From the NCBI GenBank assembly GCA_013398055.1, contig VZRS01000476.1, positions 356,905-420,904 on the forward strand: a DNA stretch of 64,000 nt. Direction: 5' to 3'. Positions 27,101 to 42,100 of the stretch are shown piece by piece (position 1 is the first letter of the stretch; each line of letters opens with the position of its first letter). The DNA comes from Ifrita kowaldi (taxonomy: Eukaryota; Chordata; Aves; Passeriformes; Cinclosomatidae). A program made the translations under genes and the position numbers. The notes below the pieces were generated by a model, which saw only the letters and a list, made by a program, of their open reading frames with translations, had not been told where the DNA came from and did not search any database.

Positions 27101-30100
27101 CCCCAAGAAAGCACCCCTCAGAAAAGATAAATAATTTAAAAAGTATTCTAAACAGCACAAATTACACCATGATCACTAGCACAAATCAGTTACACCGATA
27201 CTTTGCTACACAATACACAAACATTCACACACACAAAGGGCACAAGTTGATAACAGAGCATCTAATAACTGCCACAAATAACCAGACAATGTCTGAGGTC
27301 CTGTCTATTATTTCATCATCATCACTCTTAATTTGCTAGTTCTCTAAGGAATGTGGCTATACTCCACATCAATATTTAAATTTCTCTTTTTGCTACAATA
27401 CAGCTAGGAAATAGTATTTTATTTTTCCCTGAAGTTGTTATAGAACTATAGCCAGAAAGAAGGGAAACGTTAGTTTTTTACCTCACGGAAGGAATATGAA
27501 TTGCACAACACAAAGATATCCAGCTAAACAGAAAAGAAAATAGGAGAGGGAGAAAAACCAAGGAAGGGGTTACTTGCTTACTTTCAACACCAAAACAACT
27601 ACTGCCTTTCTAGTTTAAATTAGGCTTCACTGCAGAATCACAAAATCAATTTTCTTACCTTTGTATGACTGATTGATTTTTGGGAGGTCCACATTTGGTA
27701 ACTGATTGTAGTTTTGCTTTTGGTGTGTGCCAGGTTACCTATGGGAAGATGAAAGAAAGCAACCTACCAAAGTGCTTACATCTCATCTAAACTAAAAACG
27801 ATACTGAAACACCTTATTCATGCCCCAGTGCAACCATATGATTATAAAGGTCATTGCCTTTTTCAGACCATGTCCTCATTTCCCCTTTAACCCTTGGGAT
27901 GGAATGAGCTCTGAAGAAGTTGTATGAACACAGAACAGGATGATTTTTTCTCCTTCAGCTCATATGTCATCTACTAGATAAAAAAATAAACAGACTGCTG
28001 TAGAAGGTAAGAAAGATACATCTTGGAGCATCCATGTGGTTTTACCCTAAGAATGTTATTGTACTATTCTAGTTCTAGTGCTACATATTAGTTTAATAAA
28101 AAAGGGGTAGCACCCTTCTCTGGCCCTGAGGAAAAGTGACATGGCATGACTCAAGACTATACACCTCAACTCTAGACTCCACTACTCTTTCAACCCCCTG
28201 GTAAAAATAGGGTTGTCTCTTTCCACAGAGCTTGCTGTAAACCATCACTGGCCTGTCCTTTCCCTGAAGTGTAGCTGGGTATTCCTGGAAGGCTACTAGC
28301 TGACATGGACCAAAACTGTCCCAGGGAGGCATTCTAGCCATTAATTAGAATGAGCAGTCCTGTGGGTGTGCTTCAGCTACTGTTCACTGGCTCTTGGTTT
28401 ACTAACACAGACAAAGTCTTAACTTTAGAATTCTAGATCAAGCAATACCTTCATTATGATGACTTTGAAGGACTAGGTGCGTTGGCACGCTTTACACAGA
28501 CACTGGTCTTTTCAAGCAATAATGAAAATTCTGCTGAGCTTTCCATCATGTCTCTCTGTGTTGATAAACTCTGACCATTGCTGCACGCTGCCACTGCTTC
28601 TGCTAATAACATAACACCTCTGGGATCTCCCTCTCCACTGGCAGAGCCTATATCTCTCTGTGCGCAGCTACTATCAGGAAGAGGTGGGTAAGAGTTGTAA
28701 TAACAGCTGCAAATATGTGTCATGGTCATGCATCAGGTATTGTGTGAGGATATCAAGGGCTAAACCTCCCTGGGGTTCAGCTGAATATCACAGGGTGGGA
28801 AGAAAAAAGAGATGATTACTCACAGCTAACTTTAGCTATCTGAAAGTGAGGTGTCTACAGGATCCCTGCTGTATTCAGTGGAGAGACACACCTTCAGAAG
28901 AGGTCTTTCCCATCCCAAGAGAAACATCTGAGATAAGCAAGATGGGTTGGACTTTGGGTAAACCTCTACAGTTACTCTGATTCTAGATTAATAGATCAGA
29001 AACCTAACTTTTAGTTGGCTGTACCTGGATGGTTTGGGTCAGTTTTGAAAGGCTACATGCAGCATTTCACAATATTTAACAAGAAGACTAAAACAGCCTT
29101 CAGAGTTATCTTGCAAAACATTAAGACTTGGGATCAGTTCTTGGAACCATTTGGACGCTTACTTTGACTCTTTGGAAATTATAGTTTAGTATATTAGCAG
29201 ATATCAACAAGTCAAAAAGTTCAGGCAAGGACATTGAGCTCTGCGCTTTCCCAGGAACACTCACTTAAAATAAAACTTCAAGACCAAATTTTGCATTCTA
29301 TTAGCAATGCTCCCTTTGAAAAGAACAGAAGCCTTGCCAAAGCCTCAGCTTCTGTAAGTTATGATAACATTTTCACTTCCATTAGGCTCTCCCAATTTAG
29401 CTTTTCTGTTCTTCTAGAAATAATCTCCTGTGTAGTTGCACAAGAAAGTAACGTTGTAAAGTCCTTACTGTATGGCATCAATGCCATCACACAGGGAGTA
29501 CTACAACACAATAACAAACTGGTTGTAAGGAGACTTACCCATCATCCTGAAGTGGAAGGTAGGATGCTTTGCAAGGACATAGTTCAAATAAGGTGCAACT
29601 TAGGAGTAACTTCTGTGGAGCCAGTTTTATTCCTTCACCTCAACTTCTGAATTCCTTGAGGAAGAGCTTACTACTAGGACCCCATCATTTACCTATTGTA
29701 AAGGACTCTTAAGACTGAGGAAATAAAGGAGTGTCTTCTCACTCTTTGCAGCAGATGTTAGGAGCCCCAACCTCTGTTCTCTACTACTTAGAGATAAATT
29801 GCACTGAGGCAATTTGTATATGCCCTGTCCAAAACAGGCCAGTGACTTACCTGACCCTTCCTGTTCAGTCCTCAACTCAAGAGATGAGCTCCACTCCCTG
29901 TCTTGATCCCCTAGCCTGAAGAGAAGGCCCTGAAAGAAGTCTCTACCACTTCCTTGGCACTTGACCAGACCCTGCAGCTTGAGATGGCTGGGGCACCATT
30001 CAGTATAGATTCTACGGTTGGAAAGTTAAGCCACAAAGTGTATAATGTCACCAATTAATGGTCATATGAAACCTAGCAGTGGTCATCACAAAGGCTAGAG

Positions 30101-33100
30101 AAAGCTAAGAACACCACAACAGCAATACCTGTTTTTGTGAGAGGATGGGTTACCAGCTGTCGCGTCAGGTTGTTTTCAGATGATCGCAGTAGCAGCACAA
30201 TATCAGCTGGCAGAGTATCTCTATTTTTGGCTAGAAATCCACTTGCATTATATAGAACCTGTTTAAAAAGTACATTTATACATCTTCTTGGGTTTTGAAA
30301 AGTAATTGTAAATTCAGGCTTTCTGGAATAGGGCTTTTGATATATCAAGATGCACAAATAATTTTTCAGCCATCAGGCTCACTCTTGCTTACAGTCTTTC
30401 TTTCGATCACTGGAAGTTCTTACTTTTCAATACTGAGATATGATGAAGATCACTAAAAGCCAGTCCATCATTCAAAAGTAGCTTGAGGCATTTATTTTTC
30501 TAATGCAGATATGTTAACAGCACTTTTAATTTGTGTGGATTTATCACTAGGACAAGTGTATTGTGGTCCTCGTTTACAGCAGTACATATGTAAATGCACA
30601 ATTAACATTGCACTTGATTTCAACCACATCACACAGGATTACCCATATGACTGCACAACCTTTCTGTGCTATTCATATTGTGCTGTACTGGACCCAGGAC
30701 TTAACACACTTCCTAGGGATCTCAGTATTAATTGTAGAGGAAGTTTGCAGAATCACAAACAACTTATTGGCAATTGAAATTTCTCTAAAAATTCCAAGAA
30801 TGGTGTACCTAACTCAAAATGTAACTTCAGGGTTCTATCTCAATGATAGTCTAAGGGATTCACAAGAAAACTTGACCTGTCAGGAAAGGTAGAAGATACC
30901 AGGATGCTTAATTTAGAAAAATCCATCACAAAACAACTCAGCAACAGTCTTAAATAATGAAAAAGACTTGTAAAGGAAGAGGAAATAAATTTTTTTCCAG
31001 TTCCACAGTAAACTGGACTAGGGGTAATGAATTTACATGACAGCAATGGAGGCATAAGACAGCAGAAGAAACTTCCTAATGAAAGAGCTTGTTGAACACT
31101 GATGGGGCACTGGTGTAATCCCCATATTTAGTGGCTGGTAACAGGAATGGTACAGGGAGACCTGGCTTTCCACTCCTTGCAGTGAGTTATGCTAGGCTGG
31201 TGAAATGCAACTCAGCTGGAGATGAGGTTCAGAGCAGTTACAAGAGGCTCTTTGTAGCTGGCTGTCTTACTTAAGGGGTAAGTTATCTTCCATCAGCTGA
31301 TAGGCAGTATTTGTCTCCAGCACTGCACAGACCAAGCATGGTTTCCTATGTGAGACATCAGTGCTCACTCTTGCACCCTTTAAAAGAGCTCAGAAGGAGG
31401 TGGGAGCTCCTGCTTTCCCACAGCAAGGTTCAGGTGTCCAGTGTCATCTTGCTGCAGTGTAAGAGCAGCTCCTCCTGTGTTTGCATGGCACGTGCAGCAA
31501 GTCACCTTGTAGACGTAGGCAGGATACTGCTCACTGAATGAAGCAGGACACAGGGCCTGCACTCTGTCTGGATGATGACAAAGTACAGAACTAAGTAAGG
31601 CTGATGGGGTGTAGGAGGTAGTAGAAAGAATGGAGCTAGGTCCTGGTTAGAAACAGTGGGAACAAGCATGGTGTAGGACTTTGAGGAACTAAGGGGAAGA
31701 GCACTGAGTTGCATTACATACCAGTTATGTTTTGGGTCTTCTATAATACAGTCAGTCCATTTACCTGGTGACATTTAAGAAAAATATACTCCTGCTATTG
31801 ATTTTTTTCTTTTTTTTAAATGAGAGATAATAGCTTCTTAATTTAGTTCCGATGTGTAAGACATTGCCAACATACCCATGTCTGGACTGAATAGATAATT
31901 GATGAGAACCAACCCAGGTGACCTCTTCTGCTTCCTTCCAACCCTACCATTCCACAATCCCCAGCTAACATCATCAGGTGTCTTACCTTTCCTGCATAAT
32001 GATAAATTCCAAAGGTTAGATCTACCCTTTTGGGTCTCCAAAAGTATTTTGACTTCAAATTATCTTCAAATTTTTCTGAAAGGAAACACACAGCTTATCT
32101 TACTGGAGTTACTGTACAATCATTCTCTTCTGAAACGATATCCCTCCAAGGATATTGCCTGACTTCTCAGCCAATGCAGAGGCACAAAACAGACACTGAT
32201 GTTTTAAAGGACAGAGATACCATAATGGTCTTGTAACAAAAGACTCTGGATAGAGAATATGGGAGCTCTTGGACAAGTTACTTACTTTGTACCAATGTTT
32301 TAATGTGTGACCTCAGAAAATCATAGAATCATAGAACCAGTAACGTGGGAAAAGAAGTATAAGATCATTGAGCCCAACCCTTAACCTAGCACCACTGTGT
32401 TCACCATTAAGCCATGTCCCCAGGTGCCACATCCACACAAGCTTTGAACACTTCCAGGGCTTGCCTTTCCAAGATTTACATCTAAATATATGAAACAATG
32501 TAGTAATCTTTCCTAAGGATTCCTTGAGGAATTGTGAGAAAACATTTACTGATTGATTGAGGGCTTCAGTACTGTATAGTTCTTCTAACCTCATAAAAAG
32601 TATGAGGATAGAAGAACAATAGACTCATATAATTTATTTAGCATGGGTATTGTTACTGGATATTATTAAGTTTTGTGATTGGGTGTTGGTTAAAACTCTA
32701 ATCTGACACTTTGCACATTCAAAAATGAGTTAAACAAGGATTAATCTGCACAGAAATACCACTGAAATAACTAAGTCACCAGTAACTGCAACTACTCAAT
32801 AATACTGAAATAGGATCTGAACTACAAGGAATTTAGGTTTTTAAATTTTAATTTGTGACTAGAAAATACTCAGGAAGCATAATTTGCTGAAAGGCACTGA
32901 AGCATGTGTGCAGTCATTACTCTTAAAAAGTATTAAGCTTCTTGCTCAGATACTGCTCATCAAAAATCTCAAGAGTTGAACATGCCTCAACTTTGCAAAC
33001 AATGTTCTTGGTCTATGAACCTAGAGTTTTAACTCAGTTTGATCTCTACTTTTCAAGTTCTGCAGCAAAAAATTCCTGAAGGTCAGAGGACTTGAAACCT

Positions 33101-36100
33101 GGAACAGCAGTTTAGGTTCATTTGTACTCCTGATGTTTCTCTATGAACTTTAAGGACACAACCATTCCTGCATGCATGTCTCCCTCAAATACACCGTGAC
33201 ACTGAAATGGGGACTCACTAAAAATAACCAGCATGTAGTCCAAGCTGTATATGCCAAATAGAAATCTAATAGAAGACAAGCTGCAAAACTGTGAAATGAA
33301 CCATATACTTACCTACAAGTGTCTGATCTGTTGCTTGTGGGAATCTACTTTCCTCATCCAGCAGAGACAATAAACCCATTGGTTTCTGCAGGAACATATC
33401 TAGGAGGGGCCTGTTGTCCTCATATTCTATAACTCTTGCATCAACACCTTCGTAAAGGTATTCATTCTGCAGCAAGAAACAGAAGGCATGCTTTGTGCAT
33501 ACAGAACCACTTCAGAAAATAATTCTCAAACTGTCAATTGTAGCAAATTAAAACTACATTGAGAAAGTATGCCTCAGGGCTAAAGACATCAAGGTTTTGC
33601 AGAAACAAATGTCAGATGGGATTTTGGTTTTGAGTATGTACGTTCAATACTCCTATAGCATATTTGGTAAAGTAAGATACTTTACAGGAATAGCAAGAAT
33701 TAAAGAAACAGAGTTGAAGAAGATATTGTGTTTGCAAATAGAGATCTCAGGGCCTTTTTATTTCCTTGGTCTGAAGTGTAGAAAATTTCTTAACCATTTA
33801 GAGCTATATTTACATTCCTAATTCATTGCTCAGATCTAAGTGATGGCTAAGATTTACAAAAGTGACTATAGGTTACAGTGGCTTTATTTGTTTGATCCCT
33901 CCTCAAACATCTGGAAAAATTCTTATGTGGAGAAGAAAAATGCACATACTTTCTAAAAATTAAGGAATTGTGTACATAATTCCTAGGACTTAAATAAATT
34001 GCCTCAGAATTGCCTCTAACACATTTCACTCATTTTAAAGAACTAGGGAAAGGTATTCGCCAAGATTTAAAAACAACAGAAAAACCAGTGGGGTGGACTT
34101 TTTGGTTTGCTTTTTTTTGTTTGGTTTGGTCTGGTTGGTTTTCTTCTGACGACAGCAAATATCTCTCGATTCCTCCCAGACTAAGAAAAAGCTAATAACA
34201 AATGTGTCCACACAGTGTGTTGCGATGGTTTTATCTTGAATATAATTTAGATTATAGCTGGAGAACACAAGAATGACCTTCCTTAATCCTTTAGCAAGGC
34301 AGAGAACAGCTGTAAATTTACCAAGGGAAGGTTGCTCTAGGGACTGCCACCTCCCATTATTTTTGCTTCCATTAGGTAAAGCAATAATGTGGTAGTTATC
34401 TACCACACAACGATCCTGTTTGTGCCAGGGCTGTCTGTGAAACACAGAGTTAAGCCTTTGGATCTACTTTAAAAATCATCCCTCTACCAAAGGATGGGAC
34501 TTTATAAGTGTTGTATTCATGGATGGTGTTAACATCATAATTTTGCTATCCTGAATTCATTGTGAGAAGAGTGTCACAAAAATGAATGATGGCTAATATT
34601 AATGAGTTCAAAGACCTCAGACCTTGGAAGACCTCTCCTTATGTGTCATTCACTTGCATCTGAATGAGTGAAGAAGGCAATACATTGAGCATTTAAAATA
34701 GAAGTTCACTTTCATATACAACAGAATAGCACCTGTTTCATACCTCTTAATCTCAGAGAAGCAGTAAAAAGCATAAAATCAATAAGACTGGTCTAAAAAT
34801 ACAGGCACAAATAAAGATCTACTGATCCATTTGAAAGAGGACACAAAATATATACCTAAACCCTTCCGGAGTCCGGATTGATCTAATTTCCCAGGACACT
34901 TTTCACTCTAAGGATAGTTTATAATTCAGTTTATATGCCATACAAGGGTGTAATCAGTAAGAATCTCTCCTACAGCCCCATGAGGGCTCCTCATTTGAGA
35001 AGCTTAACATTAACCTCATTCATGTCTCCCCTGAAGCAGTGGACAGGTGGAGTTTTGCTTTTTATTTTAATCAATGACCTGAGTAGCAGGACAAGACAGG
35101 AGAGTAATAAATGTATTGCTGATATAGGCAAGAAGTTAATTATATACCTGTAGGAGCTGGTGGCAGAAAGGGAATGAGTCTGTGTTATCTCCTAAAGATA
35201 ACACAGGAGCAAGGGCAGCTTAACTGAGGGCTACAGCTGCACTGACACACAGACATTCATGGAACCAGCTGTTACTTCTTAGAATTATCTAGAGTACCCT
35301 TATCAAGGGGGCAAGGGGAAGAGATTGGTCAGGATGAATCTATCAGTGGAAAGTGTTTCTGTGACACTTGGGCATCCTCAAACCAGCTCTCACAACCCAC
35401 CTATCTAGTGATAAACTTTTTCCAACATCAAATGCTTGTGAGAGAGGCTGGTTTAGAGAACTGATAAAGTGCTCTCCTCGAAAAAGAAAGGAACTCTTAG
35501 TAGCTGTACTACTATGCTGTAACAGCAACATCTGCTCCCCTCCCTGCCCAGCCAGCACGCAGGGCCTGACCTCCAAGCCTGCAGTGTCTGTGACCACTCA
35601 GCTCGTGTCTTTTGTGTCTCGACAACTGAATGAGTGTCAGCACTGACAGTTCCAGTAATGCTGCCATCTGCCCAGCAGGATATGAAGGAGTTCACTCCAT
35701 CACTTCCCATGGGCTCCTGAAGGACAGCTGATAACCAAGCCAGGCACCAGTGTGACAGATGACTCAGAAATGATACTGTACTACATTTCCTTATGCAATG
35801 CTGGTTTCAACCACATCATTAGGATACAAGCAGCAAATGTAAAAGCTTTAACGATGGACATCATAAAACCGTAATGAAACAGGTCTTATTTGAATTAATA
35901 AGATGAATCAGCTACAGGATTTTGCAATCCTCCATGATGTTTTGTGACAAGAAAGCTCTGCAAAATAGGTGCTTCTTGAAATTCTAAAGCATAATCCATT
36001 AGAAAGTATTCCTGTGGATGGCATGTCAAAAGGAATAATTGAGTTACACTATTAATTGGGCTGCCATCTCATCTTACTATTGCATGGTATCTTTTCTATG

Positions 36101-39100
36101 ATCATAGGTAACGTTAGCTTGTACCACCTGGTTTCAATGGTAACAAAGGAATTATTAAATGCATTAAGAAATGGTCTTCGTGTTTAATAAAGTAATGGCA
36201 TTTTGCTGAGAACATGTTATGATGACACTTTGGTTCAAATGCAGACACCAGAGACTTACTCAGAATCAACCTTTTCCAGCTGAAACTAGAAGATTAAATT
36301 GTCATGAGAATGTAACATAAACATTGAATACATTTAATGCAAAAAGTATCAACCTTTCAACTGACAGCAGACTTGCTACTTTCCAAAATGCTTTAGCTAT
36401 CTGCCATTGCACCTTTTACTTTTTATGGGGGAATGACAAATGAGAAAGGAAGGGGAAGGCTGTCTTGCTGGACTACGTAACCCGCAGATCATGGAGCTGA
36501 CAGACATTAACTTACATCAGTACCTAACATGTAAGGGAAACAACTTGAAGGACAGCACTGAAGGTCCAAAAGTTCTGCTTTGCTTTATATTAACCAAAAA
36601 AACCCTTGTGCCAGCAAGACTAAAAGCAGTGACTAAGCTGAGAGGCCAGATTCTCTCCCCAGTCAGCAGAGATAGGGACATATCTATCTGTTTCCATTGG
36701 CTACTGGGAATCTGCACCATCTGAAACTATATACCCACTTCAGTCTTTCTGTTAAATTAGAGAAAGGAGATTGCATTCAGGCCTAAAAGCCTTTATTCTT
36801 AAATGCAAACATTAAGTCAACAATAAAGAATAGATTCCCTTAATTCTGACTTGAGTTCTCCATGTTGGCACACAGACACTCCACTCTAGCTGACACCCTG
36901 AGCCTCAGGTTGTGATAGTTTCACTGTTCCTTCCTTCTATCCCTGTCACTACTGAGGCCTTATCTGTGTAGGCCACACTTCCAAGGAAAGCAAAACTGTG
37001 AACACTCTTCAGATTCAGATAGAGAAAAGAAACCACTGACAATGCTAAAACCATGTCGGCTCAGGCTAATGGAAAGTCAACACAAAGGTCTGGGTGACTG
37101 CTGGCATCAGCCTTCTCGTAAATAAACATAACTTCTGTCTTTTAAAGACACAAACCCTTGCATATAAAGTCATTTGTAAAGTCAGGCAGATACATCAGCA
37201 AAGGGCAGAAGTCATCCTAAGGTTTGTTTTTTGCATCAGGGATACTTTTTATTTCAATTTACAATCAAAGGAACAAGGTGTCAGCACACAGGAGAGTTCT
37301 TAAGGTGAACAGAAAAGATTTTGAAGCCCCCTGCTTTCTCAAAGGCTGTTTTTGTGATGTACAACTGGGACAACCATGTAATAAATAAGTGAAAAATGAT
37401 GTCTTATAATGACTATGAATCACATCACAAATCATTCTGTGCCACTGGGTTGTAATGCAGAATAACACATTTCTCATTTCCCATCTCTGAAAGGGGGAGA
37501 TTTACACCCACACATACATGAACTCAATCCATACAGCTCATTCTGCACTGCTGTAGTAATATCTTTGGAGACGGCTACAAGATAATATAATGAAGTTTGA
37601 TATAATCGGATGTAGTGGTTTGATGTAAATTAAGGTAGACACTCACTTGGTTGGTATTACAGCCTGGATGTGGACATTTGTAATAGAAATATTAGGACTG
37701 GTATAAATGAAATATGAATGGGAATTTGCGATTAAGCACCAGAAAAAAGAGTCTTAAAAGAATAGCCATGTGATAGCCTGTGATTTGAATGGAGGACATT
37801 TACTCATAACAATAAAACTGAGGAAACTTACATCGAGAACAGGAGGCCTTCACTTACATAAAAACACAGTGCAGAGAGTTAGTGAGGGGAACACCCTCTA
37901 AATCTGACAGCAGGAGCATGACTGTGAGGTTGTAGCACATCTCACACAATTTTCCTACGAGCCCACCAAGGAAATGGACTGTAGGCATAAAGATGTATAT
38001 ATTCCAAACAAGGAAAGCCAGATAATGACCTTGCCGAAAGATTATGGACACTGAAGTAAATAAGGGTTTGAGGCAAAGAATGATTGCTAAAGGCTGTAAA
38101 AGATATGTCCAAAAACTATTTCAGCAAGAAGAACCTAACAGACATGATGAAGACTTGCCAGCTGGTGTCCATTATTCTATATGTCACTCACAAATTATGT
38201 TGGCCAGACCACTTGAACACACACCCTCACCCACACACACACCCAGTGATGCATTCTACATGTCTGTGAGCCAATGAAATCTAGGAGAGAATGAATGGAA
38301 ATGGGTACAATTGACATACTTAGAGATTCTGTAAATAAAGATCACCTTCCCCTTCCATAGGGTCTGTAGTTGTTGTACTAATTTCCTACAGGGAGAAATG
38401 GACAAACTATATATTGTCAAAATAAGAAGTTAATTTTTCCCCTCATCTGTCCAGTAGCAGAATAACCACCTGCAGAATAACACTGCAGCAAGGCACATGC
38501 AAGAGAGCAAACTGTTCCTACAAAACAGTGACACCACAAACCTCTGCATTAATATAGGTCTGGCCAAAAAGTTCTGTACCGGGATACCTAGAAACAAGTA
38601 AAAGCAGATTACACTGAACTTGACTCCAATCAGAAAAGAGAAGGAACATTAAGACAATATTTGGAATTATGTACAGGAATAGGGCTAGGAATGCCAAGGC
38701 AGGTCCATCATCAGCTAGGGAGAATGTAGTCCTGCTGCTGAACAAGTTTGTGGACGACATGGAAAAGGGTGAGATATTCAATGCCTTCGTTGCATAGGTC
38801 TTGACTGATAACCCCAGGTCCCTGAGACCAGGAGGAAAAAGTCTGGAGCAAGGAAGACTTAGCATGGGAGGATCAAGTCAGGGAACATTTAAGCAAAGTG
38901 GACATGTGCAAGTCCATGGGACCTGGACAATGCCTGGGTTTGACAAGAATAAACTTTGCTGCTGCAGTCTGTGCTATTTCCATCTCCCAACTGTTAGAAA
39001 CAGCAACAGCCAAGTGCCCTTCTTTTGTGAACTTGTGTACTTTGGACAGAAGATGCCTAAGTAATTACAGCAGATCAAGTTACATTTTCTCTGACTTTTA

Positions 39101-42100
39101 GATGATATTAAAACCAAGAAAATACTTGTGTCGATAATCTTGCACATAAATCTAGAAAAACAGCTACAAGATACAAGACTGCAAGACAACATTTCCTGAA
39201 ATAATTGGAAAGAGGATAAAACATTGATCCATAAAAAAAAATTTGTCATATTACGCACAGATATATACACCTCTAGACTGACACATGCAGGTACATGCAT
39301 GTACACACCTGCATACATAGACACATTCCAAAGTCGTATCTGTCTCATCCTTAAAGCAGTGATTAACACTGAAAAAATACTCTGTTTCCATTAACAATTA
39401 AAATTACCATTCAGGAGAAGTTTCATCCATGTATCATAAACACCAATAATTTCAGTAAACCAGCAGAAGTATAATTTCACCTACAGTTTGAATTCTGACT
39501 GTTCTGCCATACAGAATTCTGAAATATTTCAATTTTCAGCAAGATAAATTTTTTTTCCTAAACATGTTATTTCTTCAAATAACAATATTGAACAATGATT
39601 TAAAGGTGGCTAATTTAAGTCTCCTGGAATTATTTCCAAAGTTGAGATGATATTCTTTGAGGTTTTTCCCCCTCCTCTTCAATTTCATAAGCTTTTATAT
39701 TTACAATGCTATTCCTTTTCTCTGCTTTACAATACATTATTTACTTAGCTGAGATGATCTAGTTGCTGATTAAGAACAAAATAATTATGAGATTTGCATT
39801 TTTTAATAATAGAATTTCAGTGTTCATTAAGCTTATTAGTAAACTATTATGAACACTGCACTTTCAAAGTTTTGTTACCACTCATTTACTTTTTTACTAG
39901 AGAATCATACATTACAACATTCATTACTCCTCAAGAAAACAACATTGCATTTGCATCAATCAGATTATCACAGTGTTATGTTGCTTAGATACTGTAAATT
40001 TCAAATTTAATGCATTTTATGTTGGCATTTTACTTGCAAATAGCAAACATTGCTTCACAGAATACATACTTAAAAACCATTTGTTATAATCTGCTATTTA
40101 CAACCTATTATGGAGAAAGAACAACGCGGTTTCTTGAGACAAAAAACATTACATACGTTCAGCAATACTAAAGCTTTATCAAAATAATCAACACATACCT
40201 GTTCCCAGGCAAAGACATGTTGATTGAAGTAGAACTGAATTTGTTCATTGGCAATGTTGATACACAGTTGTTCAAAAGAATTTTTTTTGAAATTCTCAAA
40301 GCCGAAGATGTCAAGAATTCCAATGTTCAAGCCGTCATCGTTTTCACTGCAAAGATGAAATATAGTTTCCATTGTTGTATCTTTATTTCACATTAATTAC
40401 CTTCATTACTATTTCACAAAACAGAAATCATGGGCCAAAGCTGAACACCAATTACACGGGACAAGTTTTGCTGAACCAGATATCTCTTAAAATGACAATA
40501 ATTGTTTGTTTGAAATACAATAAATGCAGATCAATTCAAATGTTACTGAATATGCAGACCAGATATACTGAATCACACAACAACCAAGTCAATTGATAAG
40601 TGAATAGGGGATTTATAATTTTATTTTTACACTAGTATTTGTTAGTAATTATTCTAAAAAGCTGAGTACAGTACAGAAAGAACATACAGTTCCTTTTGTT
40701 TCTCTTGTAATAACACAGGCTTTACTCACCAGCATCGTGAAATTAAAGACTGTTGTCATTAATTATTATTTCTTCATATTATTTACTCATAACAATTAAA
40801 ATTGCTTAGTTTAACATTAAAGTAAAAAGAATGACTAGCTAGACCTTTTATGCAGCTAAATAACTACTTCATGCACTGGGATGTGGTTTGCATTTAAATT
40901 ACCAATTAAATTCCAGAGAAGTACTGGAAAAACTTTGGTTTGATATTTTAAGTAGGGCATACTGAAGATACGTGATCACTTCTGCAACTGGAAAAAAGCT
41001 CTAATATTTATTTGCTGAAGCAAAAAATTAAGAGGATATAATTATATAACAAACTGAGGCTGACATTAGTGTCTTCTCTAGGCAAGTAAAATATAAATCA
41101 CATTCTTTCTAGAAAACCTCTTTGAAGGGCTATCTGTAACTATTTTCTAAATAAAGATTTAGGAAATCAGAAATTAAGAATCAGCTTCAAGACACTCATG
41201 AATAGCACTTAAACCTCTTCGTGAAGTTCATCTCAGAAAAGGAAGCATTTCATTGTTCATTGAAGGGATCTGAATTCGGTGACTATTTCATCTGTCTCAA
41301 AATTACATTTTTGATGAATAAACTGCTAAAATTAACTCTCCTATTCCTTTTTCAGAGCTAATTACATAAAAATAGTAAATGCAAATTATTTTACCACCAC
41401 AAGATCAAGCAAAAGTTGTTTGGGTTTTTTTTACAGTGAACATTTCAGGTTGAATTTTCTCCCTCCTCACCAGCATAATAAGTATTCAGTTTGAAAAGGG
41501 CTCTGTAGCAGACAAGTGAGAGGCACACAGGCTAAAAGTGCTGCCCCATCTATCATGGATTTTATCCTATCACTTACTGATTAAAATTCTGTTTGTTGTT
41601 GCTCTGATGTAACCAAATACTTAAAACTTTAGACAAATTTTAGGATTGCAGCCTTGGTTCTCCTCTGATGTATATGAAGAAAAAAGTCCAAGAAATACAT
41701 ATTTGCAAACCAAAGCTATTTGTTATTGATATGGTGTTAAAAATGTCACCTTTTAAGTGTTAAGTGGACAATACTTTCAGTAAATGTGTTTGAAAACTAT
41801 TCCCTCACATATATGAAACCATGCTCATAATAACAGTGACAAAAGAAACAGCATCAGTGTAAATAAGAGCAGAATTTGACCTATGTAATCAGCATGATGA
41901 ATATAAAAAGTTTACTCTGAAAAAAATACAAAAGAAAAAGTAGCTAGTATGCATTTTAGAAAGGGTTAAATGAGTAAAGATCAACAGGAAAATACCAGAT
42001 GTTTTTGCCAACCATATCTACTGTATTTTCACTATATACTATGAACAGGACAAAACATTTTTGACATGGTGGTATCATAAATGAAAAGGTAGTAGAGAAA

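Larger units (their letters stand above)
23846..30128 (-). other. MYO3A introns between exons 16 and 13
   Basis: Intron 23846-26954 contains the TA repeat with an N and the longest CR1. Intron 27033-27658 contains the candidate 42-bp exon. Intron 27739-30128 shows nothing recognised; an open plus-strand stretch at 29,234-29,650 looks like chance. Confidence 0.75.
30259..40198 (-). other. MYO3A introns between exons 13 and 10
   Basis: Introns 30259-31986 (nothing recognised), 32076-33312 (CR1 at 32,319) and 33467-40198 (possible LINE remnant at 35.0 kb, possible LTR at 37.6 kb, CR1 ORF2 piece at 38.6 kb). Confidence 0.75.

Noticed and set aside
29234..29650. Open plus-strand stretch of 138 codons in an intron
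   Set aside because: No recognisable domain, no neighbouring exons or promoter, composition like the surrounding intron; most likely a chance open frame.
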